Shown here piece by piece: positions 1-15,000 of a stretch of DNA of 64,000 nucleotides. The notes below the pieces were generated by a model that was given only the letters and a program-made list of their open reading frames with translations, searched no databases and was not told the DNA's origin. Position numbers and translations under genes: made by a program. The stretch's first letter is position 1; every line of letters begins with the position of its first letter. This DNA comes from Parvularcula sp964219355 (GTDB lineage: Bacteria > Pseudomonadota > Alphaproteobacteria > Caulobacterales > Parvularculaceae), in NCBI GenBank assembly GCA_964219355.1, contig CAXPOZ010000006.1, forward strand, positions 1-64,000, written 5' to 3'.

Positions 1-1
1 G

Positions 2-3000
2 CGTCACGCCGGAAGCTGAGCCGCTGTAGTCGACTTCGTCCGTACCGCCATCACCCTGGTGATCATCGGCCCCTGCGCCGCCGAGGAAGAGATCATCATC
101 GGACCCACCAATCAGCGTGTCATCGCCCGCCCCGCCATCAAGTGTGTCGGATCCGCTGCCGCCTTCGAGACGGTTAGCAACCCCGTCGCCCGTCAGGCTG
201 TCTGCCTGCGCAGAGCCGGTCACGTGCTCGATAGAGCTAAGGACATCGCCCGTCGCATCCCCGCCGGATGCCGTCCCGGCACCAAGGTTGATCGCGACCG
301 CTGCAGAGCCTGTATAATCTGCCGTGTCCTGACCAGTGCCGCCGGTCAGTGTGTCGGCACCTGCACCGCCATTGAGTGTGTCGTCTCCGCCTGCGCCGTC
401 GAGGACATTGTCCCCGCCATCGCCGGTCAAATCGTCATTCGAATTCGACCCCGTCACATTCTCGATGCCGCTGAAGACATCGCCCGCCGCGTGGCCGCCG
501 GAAGCTGCATTCGTACCCAGATTAATCGTCACGCCTGAGGAGGAGCCGGTATAGTCGATCGTATCGAGCCCGCCACCGCCCGTTAGCGTGTCCGCACCGC
601 TGCCGCCGACCAGCGTGTCATTGTCATTGCCGCCATCGAGGCTGTCATTGCCGTCCGCGCCTTCAAGCCTGTCAGCGCCTGCGCCGCCTTCGAGCGTTTC
701 AGCAACGCCGACGCCGATGATGGTGTCGGCAAAATCGCTGCCGATGACGTGCTCAACGCCGGAGACGGATTCGCCTTCTGCAAACCCGCCGGAGCCAGCC
801 GTGCCGTCGAGCGTCAGGATGATGCCGGCATCAGATCCCGCATAGGTAAGCTGATCCGTGCCGCTGCCACCGATGATCGTGTCTGCGCCTTGCGATGCCG
901 TGATTGTGTCATCACCACCGCCAGCTTCGATCCGGTTATCCGCGGAGCTGCCTGCGATGGTATCCGCATTGGCGGTCGCTATGACGCTCTCGATACTGAT
1001 GAGCGTGTCACCCGTTCCATCGCCACCAGTCACTGTCTGGGCGGCAAGATCGATATTGATCGCCAGCGAGCCGGTGTAGTCTGCCGTATCTGTCCCGATA
1101 CCGCCGTCAAGGACATCCGCCCCGGCACCACCGCGCAGGATGTCATTGCCCGACCCGCCGGTCAGGGTGTTGACCATCGCATCGCCGGTCAGCGTGTCAT
1201 TATAGGATGAGCCCAGAATATTCTCGATACTGACATAGGTGTCGCCGCTGGCTTCGCCAGCCGAGCCTGTGCCTGCACTGAGATCGGCGGCGACCGCGCT
1301 CAATGCGGCAGAGAAATCGAGAAGGTCCGTGCCGTCACCGCCTATCAGGTGGTCCGCATTGATCCCGCCCGCCAGCGTGTCATCCCCGTCGCCGCCATCG
1401 AGCGTTTCCGCGAGAGTGCTGCCTACCAGCCGGTCATTGAAATCGCCTGCGATGACATGCTCGATGCCCGAAAGCTGGTCGCCTTGTGCCAGGCTGCCCG
1501 TCGAAGCACCGCCTGTCAGAAGGATGGTCATCGCGCCGCCGGCTGCGGAGTAGTCGACCACGTCTGTGCCGCTGCCGCCGACGATCGTGTCCGCACCGAG
1601 CGACGCAATGACCGTATCGTCGCCATCGCGCAGGTCGAGCCGGTTCGCGCTGTCACTGCCGGTGATGCTGTCCGCGCTATCCGACCCGATGATGTTTTCG
1701 ATCGAAGTCAGCGTGTCGCCTGCGGCATCGCCACCTGCGGCGGCCCCGAGCGCAAGGTCAATCGTGACCCCTGCGGCGGAAGCGCTGTAGTCAACCGTAT
1801 CGGTTCCGGTACCGCCATCAATATCGTCCGTGCCCGTACCGCCGATGATGACGTCATTGTCGGCACCACCGACAAGCTGGTTTGTCCCGGCGCCACCGAT
1901 CAGCGTGTCGTCGCCCGAACCGCCATCAAGCGTGTCATTGTCATCGCCGCCATCGAGATTATCCCGGCCCGTGCTACCGCGCAGCGAGTCCGCCCCGACA
2001 CCGCCGCGGACGGTGTCATCGTCACTGCCGCCATCGATTGTGTCATCCCCGGCATTGCCGTCGAGGACGTCCGAACTGCTCTGCCCGTCGATAGAGTCAT
2101 TGCCGTCATTCCCCTCGACCGTATCCTGACCGTCACCGGCAAAGATCACATTGTCGAGCGCATCGCCGACGATTGAGTCGTCAAAATCGGTCCCTCGGAC
2201 ATTCTCGATACTGATGAGAGAAATCGTATTACCGCCGCTGCTCGCCTGCCCCAACAGAAGATCTACTGTCGCCCCGGCTGAAGCATCGCTGATGTCGAAG
2301 AGGTCGATGCCGCCCTCACCATCCAGTGTGTCTTCCGCAGCGGTGAACTGGCCGCCGAGTGTGTCGTTGCCGTCGCCGGCCTCAATCAGGTTAGCGCCTG
2401 CGTCACCGGTGAGATCATCATCATGTGCAGAGCCGATGATGTTCTCGACTTCCGTGACCGTATCACCTGCGGCATCGCCCAGCAGGAACAGGCTGAGGCT
2501 CAGATTGACCAACACTCCCGTCGCCGAAGAGGAATAGGAAATCGTGTCCGTCCCGTTGCCGCCAGAGATGACATCCGCACCAAGATTGCCTTCGAGCAAG
2601 TCATCGCCCTCGCCGCCGGCAAGCGTTTCGGATATGTCTCCGCCGATCAGCGTATCCGCAAATGCCGAGCCGATAATGTGCTCAAGATTGGCGTATGTGT
2701 CGCCTTCGGCATGTCCGCCGAGGCCCGTTCCGGTCAGCAGATTGACGTTGACGCCGGTGGAGCCGGAGAAATCGAGAATATCGACATCCGCGCCGCCATC
2801 GATATCATCGGCGCCGGCATCACTCAGTATAAGGTCTTCCTCATCGCCGCCGGAGATCGTGTCATCACCGTCACCGCCGGTTAGCGTATCTTCGCCATCG
2901 CCGCCTGTGATGACATCATTGTCCGCACCGCCATCAATATTGTCGTGGCCCGTACCGCCGTCAAGGACGTCATCCCCGGCCTGGCCCAGAAGGACGTCAT

Positions 3001-6000
3001 TGCTCGTCCCGCCCGAGATTGTATCATTCCCGGCACCACCATCGAGAACGTCATTCTCGCTGTCGCCGAAGATCCGGTCGTCACCATCATCACCAAAGAT
3101 GCTGTCCTGACCGCTTGAACCGCGCAGGATGTCATCTTCGCCACCACCACGGATCGTATCCGCACCGCCATGCCCCTGTATTTCGTTGGCATTGTCGTCA
3201 CCAATCAGGCTGTCACTGCCATTCGTGGCGCTGATGTTCTCAACATCCGTATAGGTATCACCCTGTGCATGGTTGCCGAGACCCGTCCCGGTCGTCAGGT
3301 CAATCGTGATCGCGCCGCCATCAAAAGTGATCCAGTCGATCCCATCGCCACCATCAATAATGTCTGCTCCTGACCCAGCATTGATAGTATCGTTTCCGGT
3401 TCCGGCATCGATTTCATCAGCACCGCTCCCACTGCTGATGATATCATTCCCGCTGCCACCGATCAGGGTTTCATCCGCTGAGCCTGAGTAAAGCGCATCA
3501 TTGAAATCAGTGCCGATGACGTGCTCGACTTCGAGAATCAGGTCGCCTTCAGCATCTCCGCCCTGGCTGAAGCCAAGACCGAGGCGCACCGTGACACCTT
3601 GCGTGGATGCTGAGTAATCGACAACGTCGGTGCCGTTGCCGCCTTCGATGCGGTCCGCACCTGCGCCGCCAACAAGCGTATCGTTGCCGTCACCGCCATA
3701 AAGCTCATCGTCGCCATCGTCGCCGGAGATCTCGTCATCGCCCTGCTCGCCACGAAGGATGTTGTTTTGGGCATCGCCAAACAGGAGGTCGTTGAAAAGC
3801 GACCCCGTCAGGTTTTCGATATCGATATAGACATCGCCCAACGCATCATTGGTATTGATCGCCGTATTGGCAAGGCTGGCCGTCACGCCTACGGATGAAT
3901 TGATGTAGGAGGCGATATCCGCACCCGCTCCACCGTCAAGTGTATCGGCGCCGCCACGCCCCTCGAGCGTATCATTGCCGGAATCGCCCTGGAATTCGTT
4001 GTCGAGCGCATCACCAATGAGAGAGTCACCAAACGCCGTACCGAGAATATTCTCGACATTGAGGATGACATCACCCGCAGCATCACCTGCGCCGCCGACA
4101 TTGATCGAGAGGTCCACGACAACCCCGAAGGCCGACGCGCTGTAATCGAGCCAGTCGATGCCATCGCCGCCATCTAGTGTATCGATGCCGGAGAGCCCCG
4201 CCAGGGTGTCGTTACCGTCAAAGCCGTAAAGCTCATTCTGGCCAGAGTTACCGGTCAGAACGTCATCGCCACTGCCTGCGCGAACGATTTCAATCGAGAC
4301 ATATGTGTCACCCTCGGCCGTGCCGCCCGTACTGGTGCCGCCAAGGTCAACAATCAGATCTTCCGTATCTGCACTATAATCTGCGACATCGCGGCCTGTC
4401 CCGCCATTGAGAACATCCGCGCCCAGTCCGCTGAGGATAGTGTCATCATCCTCGCCGCCAAGGATTGTGTCGTCTCCGTCACCCGCATCGATCAGGTCCG
4501 CGCCGTCATTGCCGAGCAGGCTGTCATTCCCGCCATCGCCATAGAGGGTGTCATCATCCTCACCGCCATCAAGCGTATCCGCGCTTGTGCCGCCCTGCAG
4601 CGTGTCACTGCCCGCCAGACCCGAGATAACGGAACCTGTATTGCTCGCCGTAATCTGATCATCAAAGCCCGAGCCCTGCACCTGCTCAAACCCTGAAACC
4701 GTGTCACCGGCGGCATCACCGCCTGTGCCGAGCCCCGTTTCAAGTGAAAGGATAACGCCTGAACCGGCATTGAAATACGAAAGAAGATCCGTTCCCAGAC
4801 CACCGATCAGGTTATCCGCGCCTGCTCCGCCCTCGATCGTGTCATTTCCGTCTCCACCGTCAATGATGTTGACGGCACCGTCACCGGTCAAATTATCGCC
4901 AAATGCCGAGCCCATCACGTTTTCGATTTCGATGAGCACATCATTGGCCGCATCGCCGCCAAAGTGAACGCCAGTCAACAGGTTGATCGTCACGGCAGAG
5001 GCCGAGAGCTCGTAGGTCGCGGTATCGATACCGTCGCCACCCGTCAGCGTATCGGCACCCGCGCCGCCTTGAAGCGTGTCATCACCCGTGTCGCCGGTCA
5101 GGGCGTTGGCATTGGTGTCACCGGTCAGGCGGTCCGCAAACGCACTACCGGTCACATATTCAATACCGGAGATATCATCGCCATCGGCATCGCCGCCGGT
5201 ATTGATGTTCGTTGCAAGATTGACGGTGACCCCAAGGGCCGAGCCAGAATAATCAACAAGGTCCGTACTCGATGCACCGCCATCAAGCGTATCAGTCCCC
5301 AGACTGCCATGCAGCGTGTCGGAACCATTCCCGCCTTCCATGAGGTCTGCTGCCGCACCGCCATAGAGAATGTCTGCCCCAAGATTACCGCGCAGCGTGC
5401 TGCCCGTATCGGCGGCGGCCAGCGTGTCATCAAGTGACGAGCCGGAGAGAACCTCAAAACCGGAGATGACATCGCCTGTTGCGTGGCCACCTGTCGCGGT
5501 CCCAGCCTGAAGGTCGACATCAACCCCAGAGGTCGAATTGGCATAGACGAGCGTATCCTCACCCAGGCCACCGACAAGCGTATCCGCGCCTGCGCCACCT
5601 TCAACGAGGTCATCGCCTTGCCCACCGACAAGGTTGTTGCCGAGACTGTCCCCGGTCAGACTATCATCGAAGTCAGAGCCGATGATGTTCTCGATCCCTT
5701 CGAGGGTGTCGCCATCCGCATCACCGCCAACACCGAGATTGCCAACAAAGAGCTGGACATCGACGCCGAGCGCGGATGCCGAGTAATCGGCCGTATCAAA
5801 ACCGGCACCACCGATCAGGGTGTCGGCGCCCGCAAGACCGATGAGGGTGTCATTGCCGTCGCTGCCGTCGATCCGGTTCGCCTGCGCATCGCCCGTCAGG
5901 CCATCCGCAAAGAGGCTGCCGGTGATATTCTGGATATTGAGGAGTGAATCCCCGTCCGCATCGGCCCCTGAGTGAGTATTCGTACTCAGATTGATAGTTA

Positions 6001-9000
6001 CCGCGCCGCCGGAAGCCGAATAGGAGGCCGTATTGATGCCCGCCCCGCCTTCGAGGAGGTCCGCGCCTGCACCGCCTTCGAGCGTGTCCGCGCCATCGCC
6101 TCCATCGAGGGTGTCATCTCCTGCGTCACCGAGAATGGAATCATTGCCCGCCCCGCCTTCGAGGAGGTTTTCGACGGTGGAGCCTTCTAATGTGTCGTTG
6201 CCGGACGACCCGCGAATATTCTCGATCTCGATCAGGACATCACCCGCCGCATCGCCGCCAATACCGCCGCCCGTCAGCAGGCTGACAGAGACGGGCGCGC
6301 TCGATGCACTGTAATCGACAAGGTCGATGCCGGCCCCACCGGTCAGTGTATCCGCCCCGCCAAGCCCGATCAGCGTGTCATCCCCGCCCTGCCCGGAGAG
6401 CGCATTGCTTCCCACATTCCCGGTCAGAAGGTCATTGAATGCCGAACCCAGAACATCTTCGATGTCGATGAGGACATCGCCCTGCGCATGACCGCCCGAA
6501 GCGGTTCCTGCCAGCAGGTTGATGATCACCGCCTGATCAGAATTTGTGTAATCGACACGGTCCGTGCCGCTGCCGCCATCCAGCGTGTCGGCACCAACGC
6601 CGCCCGCCAGCGTGTCATTCCCGCCGCGGCCGCGTAGCTCATTGCCCAGCGCATCGCCGATCAGAAGGTCATCGACAGATGTACCGTACACCCCTTCAAT
6701 GCCGGTCAGCACATCCCCGGCGGCATCGCCGCCCGTGACTGCGCCCGGATTGGAGAGATCGACGACAACGCCAGCAATCGAGTTGCCATAGTCAGCAATA
6801 TCGAACCCTAGGCCGCCCTGAAGGATATCGCCGCCTGTACCGCCGACCAGCGTGTCATCCCCGTCACCGGCATCAAGGATATCATCCGCCCCGAGACCTT
6901 CGAGCGAATCATCGCCACCGCCACCCGTCAGGATATTGATCGCATCAGAGCCGCGCAGGTGGTCATCGCCGGTCACCGACCCGATGATATTCTCGACATT
7001 GGAGACGAAATCTCCCTCTGCATCACCGCCCGAACCAAGGCCGACTGTCAGGAACAGGGTGACCCCATCCACCGACTGGGAATAATCGACCGTGTCCGTA
7101 CCGGTACCGCCATCGATGACGTCGGCATCCGCCCCGCCCGAGAGCGTGTCATTGCCAGCATCGCCCAGAAGGGTGTCGCTGCCTGCACGGCCGACAAGGC
7201 TGTCCTGCCCGCCCGCACCGGACAGCACATTGGCGCCGACATCGCCAAACAGGATATCGTCACTTGCTGAGCCCGACAGGTTTTCAATCGCAGTCAGGAC
7301 ATCGCCTTCGGCATCCCCGCCGCTGGCTGTCCCCGCCTCAAGATCGATAATAACGCCAGAGGCTGAATTCGTATAAAGCGCCGTATCCGAACCAGTACCG
7401 CCGTCGAGTGTGTCGGCACCTGCGCCGCCTTCGAGCGAGTCATTACCTTGACCACCGATCAACTGGTCATCACCGCCGCCGCCGCTCAGGAGGTCATTCC
7501 CAATGCCGCCCGTGATGATATTGGCCGCCGTGTCGCCTGTTAGCGTGTCGGCATGGTTCGAGCCAATGATATCTTCGATGCCGGTCAGCGTGTCGCCATT
7601 GGCGTCCCCGCTTGCCCCCTGGCCAAGCGCCAGATCGACGGATACGGCAACGCCTGATGCGCTGTAGTCGGCTACGTCCTGACCCGCCCCGCCACTAAGC
7701 AAGTCTGAGCCTGCGCCGCCCGCGAGTGTGTCATCGCCGCTGCCGCCTTCGAGTGTGTTCGCGCCCGTGTCGCCTGTGATCGAATCGTCAAAATCGCTGC
7801 CGGTGACGTTCTGTATATCGACATATTGGTCGCCAGCCGCTTCGCCTGCGAGCCCTTGTCCAAGCTGAAGATTGACGATGATACCGCCAAGCGCTGTCGC
7901 AAAGGAAATCGTATTGATGCCGGTGCCGCCAAGGATACGGTCTGCACCAAGCCCGCCGATCAGGGTGTCGTCGCCGCTATCACCCTGAAGGGTGTCATCC
8001 CCCTCGGCCCCATCAAGAATATCCGTACCCGCAGCACCAGAAAGAATATTCGCATTCACGTCGCCGGTGATGACGTCATCGCCATTTGAGCCGATAATGT
8101 CTTCGATCGAGATGAAGACGTCACCTGCGGCGTCCCCGCCGCTGCCCGTTCCGGCCCCGAGGTCAATCGTGACCGGCGATGCTGAAAGCCGGTAATCCGC
8201 AACATCGCGGCCTGTGCCGCCATCAAGGACATCGCCGCCCGTACCGCCGACCAGCGTGTCGTCATTTTCACCGCCAAGAAGTGTGTCGTTGCCGGCGTCC
8301 CCGATAAGGCTGTCATCGCCTGCGCCTGAAGACAGAAGGTTTGCGGCGCTGTCGCCCGTGATCGTGTCATCACCGCTCCCGGTAATGACGTTTTCGATAC
8401 CCGTCAGGCTATCGCTGCCAATATCAACGCCATTGGCAGAATCGCTGTTGAGGTCGACCGTGACAGAATTAGTCGCTTCACTGAAATCTGCCGTGTCGCG
8501 TCCAGCGCCACCATCCAGCGTGTCATTGCCCGCAAGACCCGAAAGCGTGTCATCCCCGCCATTGCCGAGAAGATGGTTTGCGCCCGCATCACCGGTCAGG
8601 TCATCCGCCCCCGCAGAGCCCGAGATATTCTCGATGCCGGTGAGGGTATCACCCGCCGCATCCCCGCCAGCGGTAGCGCCGGTGGAGAGATCAATAGTGA
8701 CGGCCCCCGAAGACGTCTCATAACTGACCCAGTCGATATCCGCGCCGCCATCGATTGAATCCGCGCCAGCGCCGCCTGCGAGCGTGTCGTTGCCCTCTTC
8801 GCCTTCAAGCGTGTCATCCCCGGCACTTGCCGCGATCGAGTCGTTGCCAAGTGCGCCTGAGAGCTGGTTGGCAAAGCCATTGCCTGTCAGCGTATCATCA
8901 TGATCAGAGCCAAGAACATTCTCGACATCCGTGATGACATCGCCCTGCGCATGGCCGCCAATGCCGATCCCGCTGGCAAGATTGACATTCACGCCTGCGT

Positions 9001-12000
9001 CAGAGGCATTGTAATCGATCGTGTCCGTCCCAACGCCGCCATCCAGCGTGTCACCGCCTGCCAGCCCCTGGAAGAGGTCATCCCCAAGGCCGCCATAAAG
9101 CGCATTCGCTCCGCTATTCCCGATCAGCGTATCATTGCCGTCGGAGCCGATGATCCCTTCAATACTGATCAGAACATCGCCGTCGGCATCGCCGCCAAAA
9201 TAGATCCCATTCTGAAGATCGATACTGACCGCCAGCGCGGACTGGGAATAGTCAGCGATATCAGCCTGCGCCCCGCCATCAAGCGTGTCGGCACCGATAC
9301 CGCCCGCCAGCGTGTCCGAGCCGTCGCGGCCTTCAAGCAAATTATCCGCGTCGTCCCCTGTCAGTCGGTCCGCAAAGCTCGAGCCTTCAAGGTTCTCGAT
9401 ATCAATCAGGATATCGCCGACCGCATCCCCGCCGCTGCCGGTACCGGTTGAGAGATTAACCGTGACGGCTTCGAGTGAAAGCGCATAGCTGACAACGTCC
9501 GTCCCCGTTCCGCCTTCAAGGCGGTCGGCGCCTGCATTCCCGATCAGGCTGTCGTCGCCGTCTTCGCCGTAAAGCGTGTCATCGCCGAGACCGCCGGTCA
9601 GAGTGTCATTGCCTGTGCCGCCAGCAAAAGTGTTGGCAACGGCATTCCCTGTCAGACTGTCATTGAAGGCGCTGCCTACAATGTTTTCGATACTGACGAA
9701 TGTATCACCCGCCGCATCCCCGCCGGATGCGGAGCCAGTGCCAAGGTCAATCGTCACCGCAGCAGCGGATTCAGAATAATCTGCCGTATCGGTCCCGGCC
9801 CCGCCATCGAGAGTGTCAGCGCCTGCGCGCCCTGCCAGCAGATCATTGCCGTCATTACCGGAGAGAACGTTATTGCCCGCATCGCCCGAAAGCGTGTCGG
9901 CGAAGTTCGAGCCGTAGATCCCCTCAAACCCGTTGATCGTATCGCCTGTCGCGCTGGCGCCCGACGCCGTGCCCGCGACGAGATCAACCATCACTCCGCC
10001 GGTCGAGGAGAGATAAGAGACGATATCGGTGCCGATCCCGCCCGTCAGAAGGTCTGCGCCTTCGCCCCCGTCAATCGTGTCGTCCCCGACATCGCCATCC
10101 AGCGTATCGTCCCCACCAAGACCATCAAGGGAGTCATTCCCTTCCAGCCCGAGAAGCTGGTTCGCCCCGCCATCGGCCGTGATGACATCGTTGAGGCTGG
10201 TGCCGTCGATATTCTCGATACCGATCAATGTATCGCCTGTGGCATCCCCACCAAGAGCAACCCCATCAACGAGACTGATCGTGATCCCTTGCATCGAGGA
10301 GCGATAGTCAGCCGTGTCGATCCCGGTCCCACCATCGAGAATATCGCCGCCTGCGCCGCCTATCAGACGGTCATTGCCGGACTGGGCGCGCAAGGTATCG
10401 CTGCCTTCTGCGCCAGACAGCGTGTCATCACCGGCCCGCCCATCAAGCAGGTTGGCAAATATATCCCCGGTCAGGGAGTCCCCGGCATCCGACCCCGTCA
10501 CGTTCTCGATGCCGGTTAGGACATCGCCGTCAGCATCGCCGCCCGTGCCGCTCCCGGCTGCGAGATCGACACTGACTGCAACGCCCGAACTCGAATAATC
10601 GGCCGTGTCCGTCCCTGTTCCGCCCTCAAGTGTGTCTGCGCCCTGCCCGCCGATCAGTGTATCATCACCGCCGAGGCCGCCGATGAAGTTCGCGCCGGAA
10701 TCGCCTGTCAGGTGGTCATTGAAGATGGAGCCGAGCAGGTTCTCGAAATCCGTGAAATTATCGCCCTGTGCATCACCGCCGCTGCCCGTGCCCGCGACGA
10801 GTGAGACCGTGACCCCAGAGACGGAGGACTGATAGGACAGAAGGTCCGTCCCGTCACCGCCATCCATGATGTCGCCACCGCCAGCGCCCTCGATCGTGTC
10901 ATTGCCGACACCGCCATATAGCTGGTTGATGATGTTATCGCCGACGAGGCTGTCATTCTGGCTCGAGCCGATGACATTTTCGACCGCGAAGATGATGTCA
11001 CCTTCTGCATCCCCGCCAAAACCCAGATTGGAGGCAAGGAAGATGGACACACCACTGACAGAAGCCGAGTAGTCCACCGTATCAACGCCGACACCGCCAT
11101 CGATCAGGTCCTGCCCGGCCCCACCGATAATCGTGTCAGAGCCAGACTCACCGTAGACGGAATCATCGCCATCTCGACCGGTGAGGATATCGTTCCCATC
11201 CCCGCCGCGCAGCAGGTTCGCGCCTGCATCCCCGAGGATCGTATCCGCGCCGCTACTGCCGAAAATGCCTTCGATCTCAACCAGCGTATCACCCTCGGCA
11301 CTGCCGAAGCGGAACTGCTGGAGCTGGATGTCGATATAGACCGCCTGCGTACTGTCAGAATAATCGGCAATGTCCGTCCCGGCACCCCCGATGATCTGGT
11401 CGCCTTCGGCCCCGCCCTGCAACGTATCATCAAGATCGCCGCCAAGCAGCGTATCTACACCGAAGCCGCCATAAATAAGGTCCGAGCCGCCAGCCCCTTC
11501 GAGAAGGTTGTCATCAAGACTGCCGACGATACGGTCATTGCCAGCCGTACCCAGAACATTTTCGATGGAGATCAGGACATCGCCCTGAGCATCGCCGCCG
11601 GTGCCAAAGCCGCCGCCAAGATCAACATCAATCGCCCCTGCAGAGGAGCTGTAATCCGCAAGGTCAATGCCAAAGCCGCCAATGAGCGTGTCGGCGCCTG
11701 CAAGACCGATCAGCGTGTCATCACCTGCGCCACCATCAAGCTGGTTGGTTGAGACATCGCCCTGCAGCAGGTCACCAAACTCAGAACCGCGCAGGTTCTC
11801 GATCCCGATCAGGACATCGCCCTGGGCTGAACCGCCTGTGGCGGTCTGGAGCGTCAGATCAACATTTACTCCCTGAGCGGAGTTTATGTAGGTTGCTGTA
11901 TCGACCCCGGCGCCGCCGTCAAGCGTGTCGGCACCGATGCCGCCATCAAGCTCATCCTGATCAGCGCCGCCCCGGAGATAGTCATCGCCATCACCGCCGT

Positions 12001-15000
12001 CGAGGCTGTCATTGCCAGCAAGACCCCAGAGTTCATTGGCGCCAGTGTCGCCTGTCAGGTCATCGGCATATTGCGAGCCTTCGATGCCTTCGATCGAGAT
12101 CAGGACATCGCCATTCGCATGCCCGCCAGAAGCCGTGCCTGCACCCAAATCAACAGTGACGGCTGCGCTGGAGGACATGTACGATGCAATATCAGTGCCC
12201 AGACCACCATCTAGCGTATCGCCTGCGGCGCCGCCTTCCAGCGTGTCATCACCATCAAGGCCGCTCAAGACGTTAGAAAAGATTGTCCCATTGATGCGGT
12301 CATTGAAGAGAGACCCCAGCACGTTTTCTATATTGGTCAGAGTGTCCGCTTCGGCGAGACCACCAAACCCTGTGCCAAGCTGGAGATCAACGACAATGCC
12401 TGCGGTGGATGCCGAGTAATCAGCCGTATCGATGCCTGCGCCGCCATCAAGGTGGTCACCACCTTCGCTGCCGACCAACGTATCAGCACCGCCTTCGCCG
12501 AAGATCGTGTCTTCGCCGCCAAGGCCGTCAAGCTGGTCCGCCCCGCTGCCGCCGCTCAGGATATTGCCGAGCGCATCACCGATCAGCGTGTCGTTAAAGG
12601 AAGACCCCGTTGCATTTTCAACGCCTTCGAGCGTGTCACCCGTCGCATGACCGCCCGTTGCGCTATTGGTTGAGAGATTGACACTGACGGCTGAAACAGA
12701 GCTGTCATAACTGACCGTATCAAGACCATCGCCGCCGCGGATCAGGTCCCCGCCAGCCCCGCCAACAAGCAGATCATCATCCGCGCCGCCTTCGAGTGTG
12801 TCAGTCCCTTCGCCGCCGCGCAGCGTGTCGTTGCCGACCCGCCCCTCGAGCAGATTGTCGAACATATCGCCGGTCAGCGTATCGGCAAATGCGGAACCGA
12901 AGACGATCTCGATCGAGTTGAATGTATCGAACTGTGCATCGCCGCCTGTGCCCGCACCGACCGAGAGGTCGATGCCAACAGCGGTGCTGGAAGCGGAATA
13001 ATCAACTGCGTCGCGGCCCGTGCCGCCGTCGAGGTAATCGCCGCCGCCAAGGCCGATCAGCGTATCATCGCCACCTGCACCCAAAAGCTCGTTCTGTTCG
13101 TCACTGCCGATCAGCAGATCATTACCTTCAGAGCCTTCGATATTCTCTATAAGGATATAAACGTCACCGGCAGCGTCCCCACCGATCCCGATGCCATTAC
13201 CCAGATCGACCGTGATCGCATTGAGTGAGCCGGTATAGCGCGCCGTATCAGATCCATCCCCGCCATCAAGAGTGTCAGCGCCTGCCCCGCCCTGAAGCGT
13301 GTCATCACCTGTTCCGCCAAAGAGCCGGTCGTCTCCGCCAGCGCCATCGAGGACGTCGTTTCCGGCTTCACCGTAGAGATCATTCGTGTCGATCGTACCG
13401 AGAAGTGTGTCCGCAAAGGTAGAGCCGCGCAGGTTCTCGATACTGGAGAGGATATCGCCTGCCGCATCCCCGAACGAGGCGGTTCCTGCCGCAAGATCCA
13501 CAAAGACGCCTGCGCTGGAGCCAAGATAGGACGCCATGTCCTGACCCAGGCCGCCAAGAAGCGTATCCGCGCCAACACCGCCCGCCAACTCATCATCGCC
13601 TGCATTCCCGGAAAGGACGTTTGCAGATGAGTTACCCGTCAGCGTGTCCGACAGGGCTGAGCCTTCGAGATTCTCAATGCTGGAGAGCTGGTCGCCTTCC
13701 GCATCACCGCCGAGCCCGGCACCTGTCTGCAAATTGACATCAACCGCGACAAGCGAAGCCTGATAGTCAGCCGTATCAACGCCGGCGCCACCTTCCAGAG
13801 TATCTGCACCCTCGCCGCCGCGCAGCGTGTCATTGCCGCCCGCGCCGGAGAGCACGTTCGCTTGCGTATCGCCAGTCAAAATATCAGAGAAGGTCGAGCC
13901 AATGACATTTTCTATACTGAAGAACGTATCACCGGTCGCCGTCCCACCGCTGGCCGTGCTGTTCTCAAGGTCAATAATGACGGCTCCGGTCGATTCCAGA
14001 TAGGAAACCGTGTCGAGTCCGGCTCCGCCATGAAGCTCGTCACCGCCTTCACCGCCCTGCAGCAGGTCATCGCCTGCACCGCCATCAAGAGTGTCGATAC
14101 CAAGACGGCCGTTCAGCGTATCATTGCCTGCACCCCCATCAAGGAAGTTGGCGCTATCGTCCCCTTGCAGATTATCACCGAAGGCAGAGCCGAGCAGGTT
14201 CTCGATCGAGACATATATATCGCCATTGGCTTCTGCCCCGGAGCCGATGCCGCTGACCAGATCTACGCTGACCGCGCTGCTGGCATTCCGGTAGCTGGCC
14301 GTATCGATCCCGGTGCCGCCATCAAGCCGGTCTGCGCCTGCGCCGCCTTCCAACTCGTCATCGCCGCCTTCACCCGAAAGCGTATCATCACCGACGCCAC
14401 CGCTGACGGTGTCTGCCCCATCGCCTGCAGAAATCTGGTTACTGACTTCATTGCCGGTCAGGCGGTCCGCGAAACTGCTGCCCGTGAGGTCTTCGATATC
14501 GGACAGCCGGTCACCTTCGGCGTGCCCGCCAATCCCGGTGCCGACGGCCAGGTCGACCGTGACGCCTTCATTCGACTGCGAATAATCAGCCCGGTCACGG
14601 CCTGTGCCGCCTTCGAGCGTGTCCGCGCCTTCATTACCGGCGAGGACGTCATTGCCACCGCCGCCATCGAGCACGTTCCCGGTATCATTACCGATCAGCG
14701 TGTCATTCTCGACTGAGCCGATGACATTCTCGATGCTGCTGAATGTATCTCCTTCCGCATCACCGCCCGAGGCCGTGTTGAGCGCAAGGTCAATCCGGAC
14801 CGCAGCGGTGGAATCGCTGTAGTCAATTGTATCCGTACCCGTATCACCGAGAAGCTCATCAGCGCCACTGCCGCCTTTGAGTTGGTCATCGCCGGTTCCG
14901 CCCTGAAGTGTGTCGATACCGACACCGCCTTCAAGCGTGTCATTGCCGCCCTGACCTGAAAGAAGGTTTGCCTCATCATTACCGATCAGAAGATCGCCAA

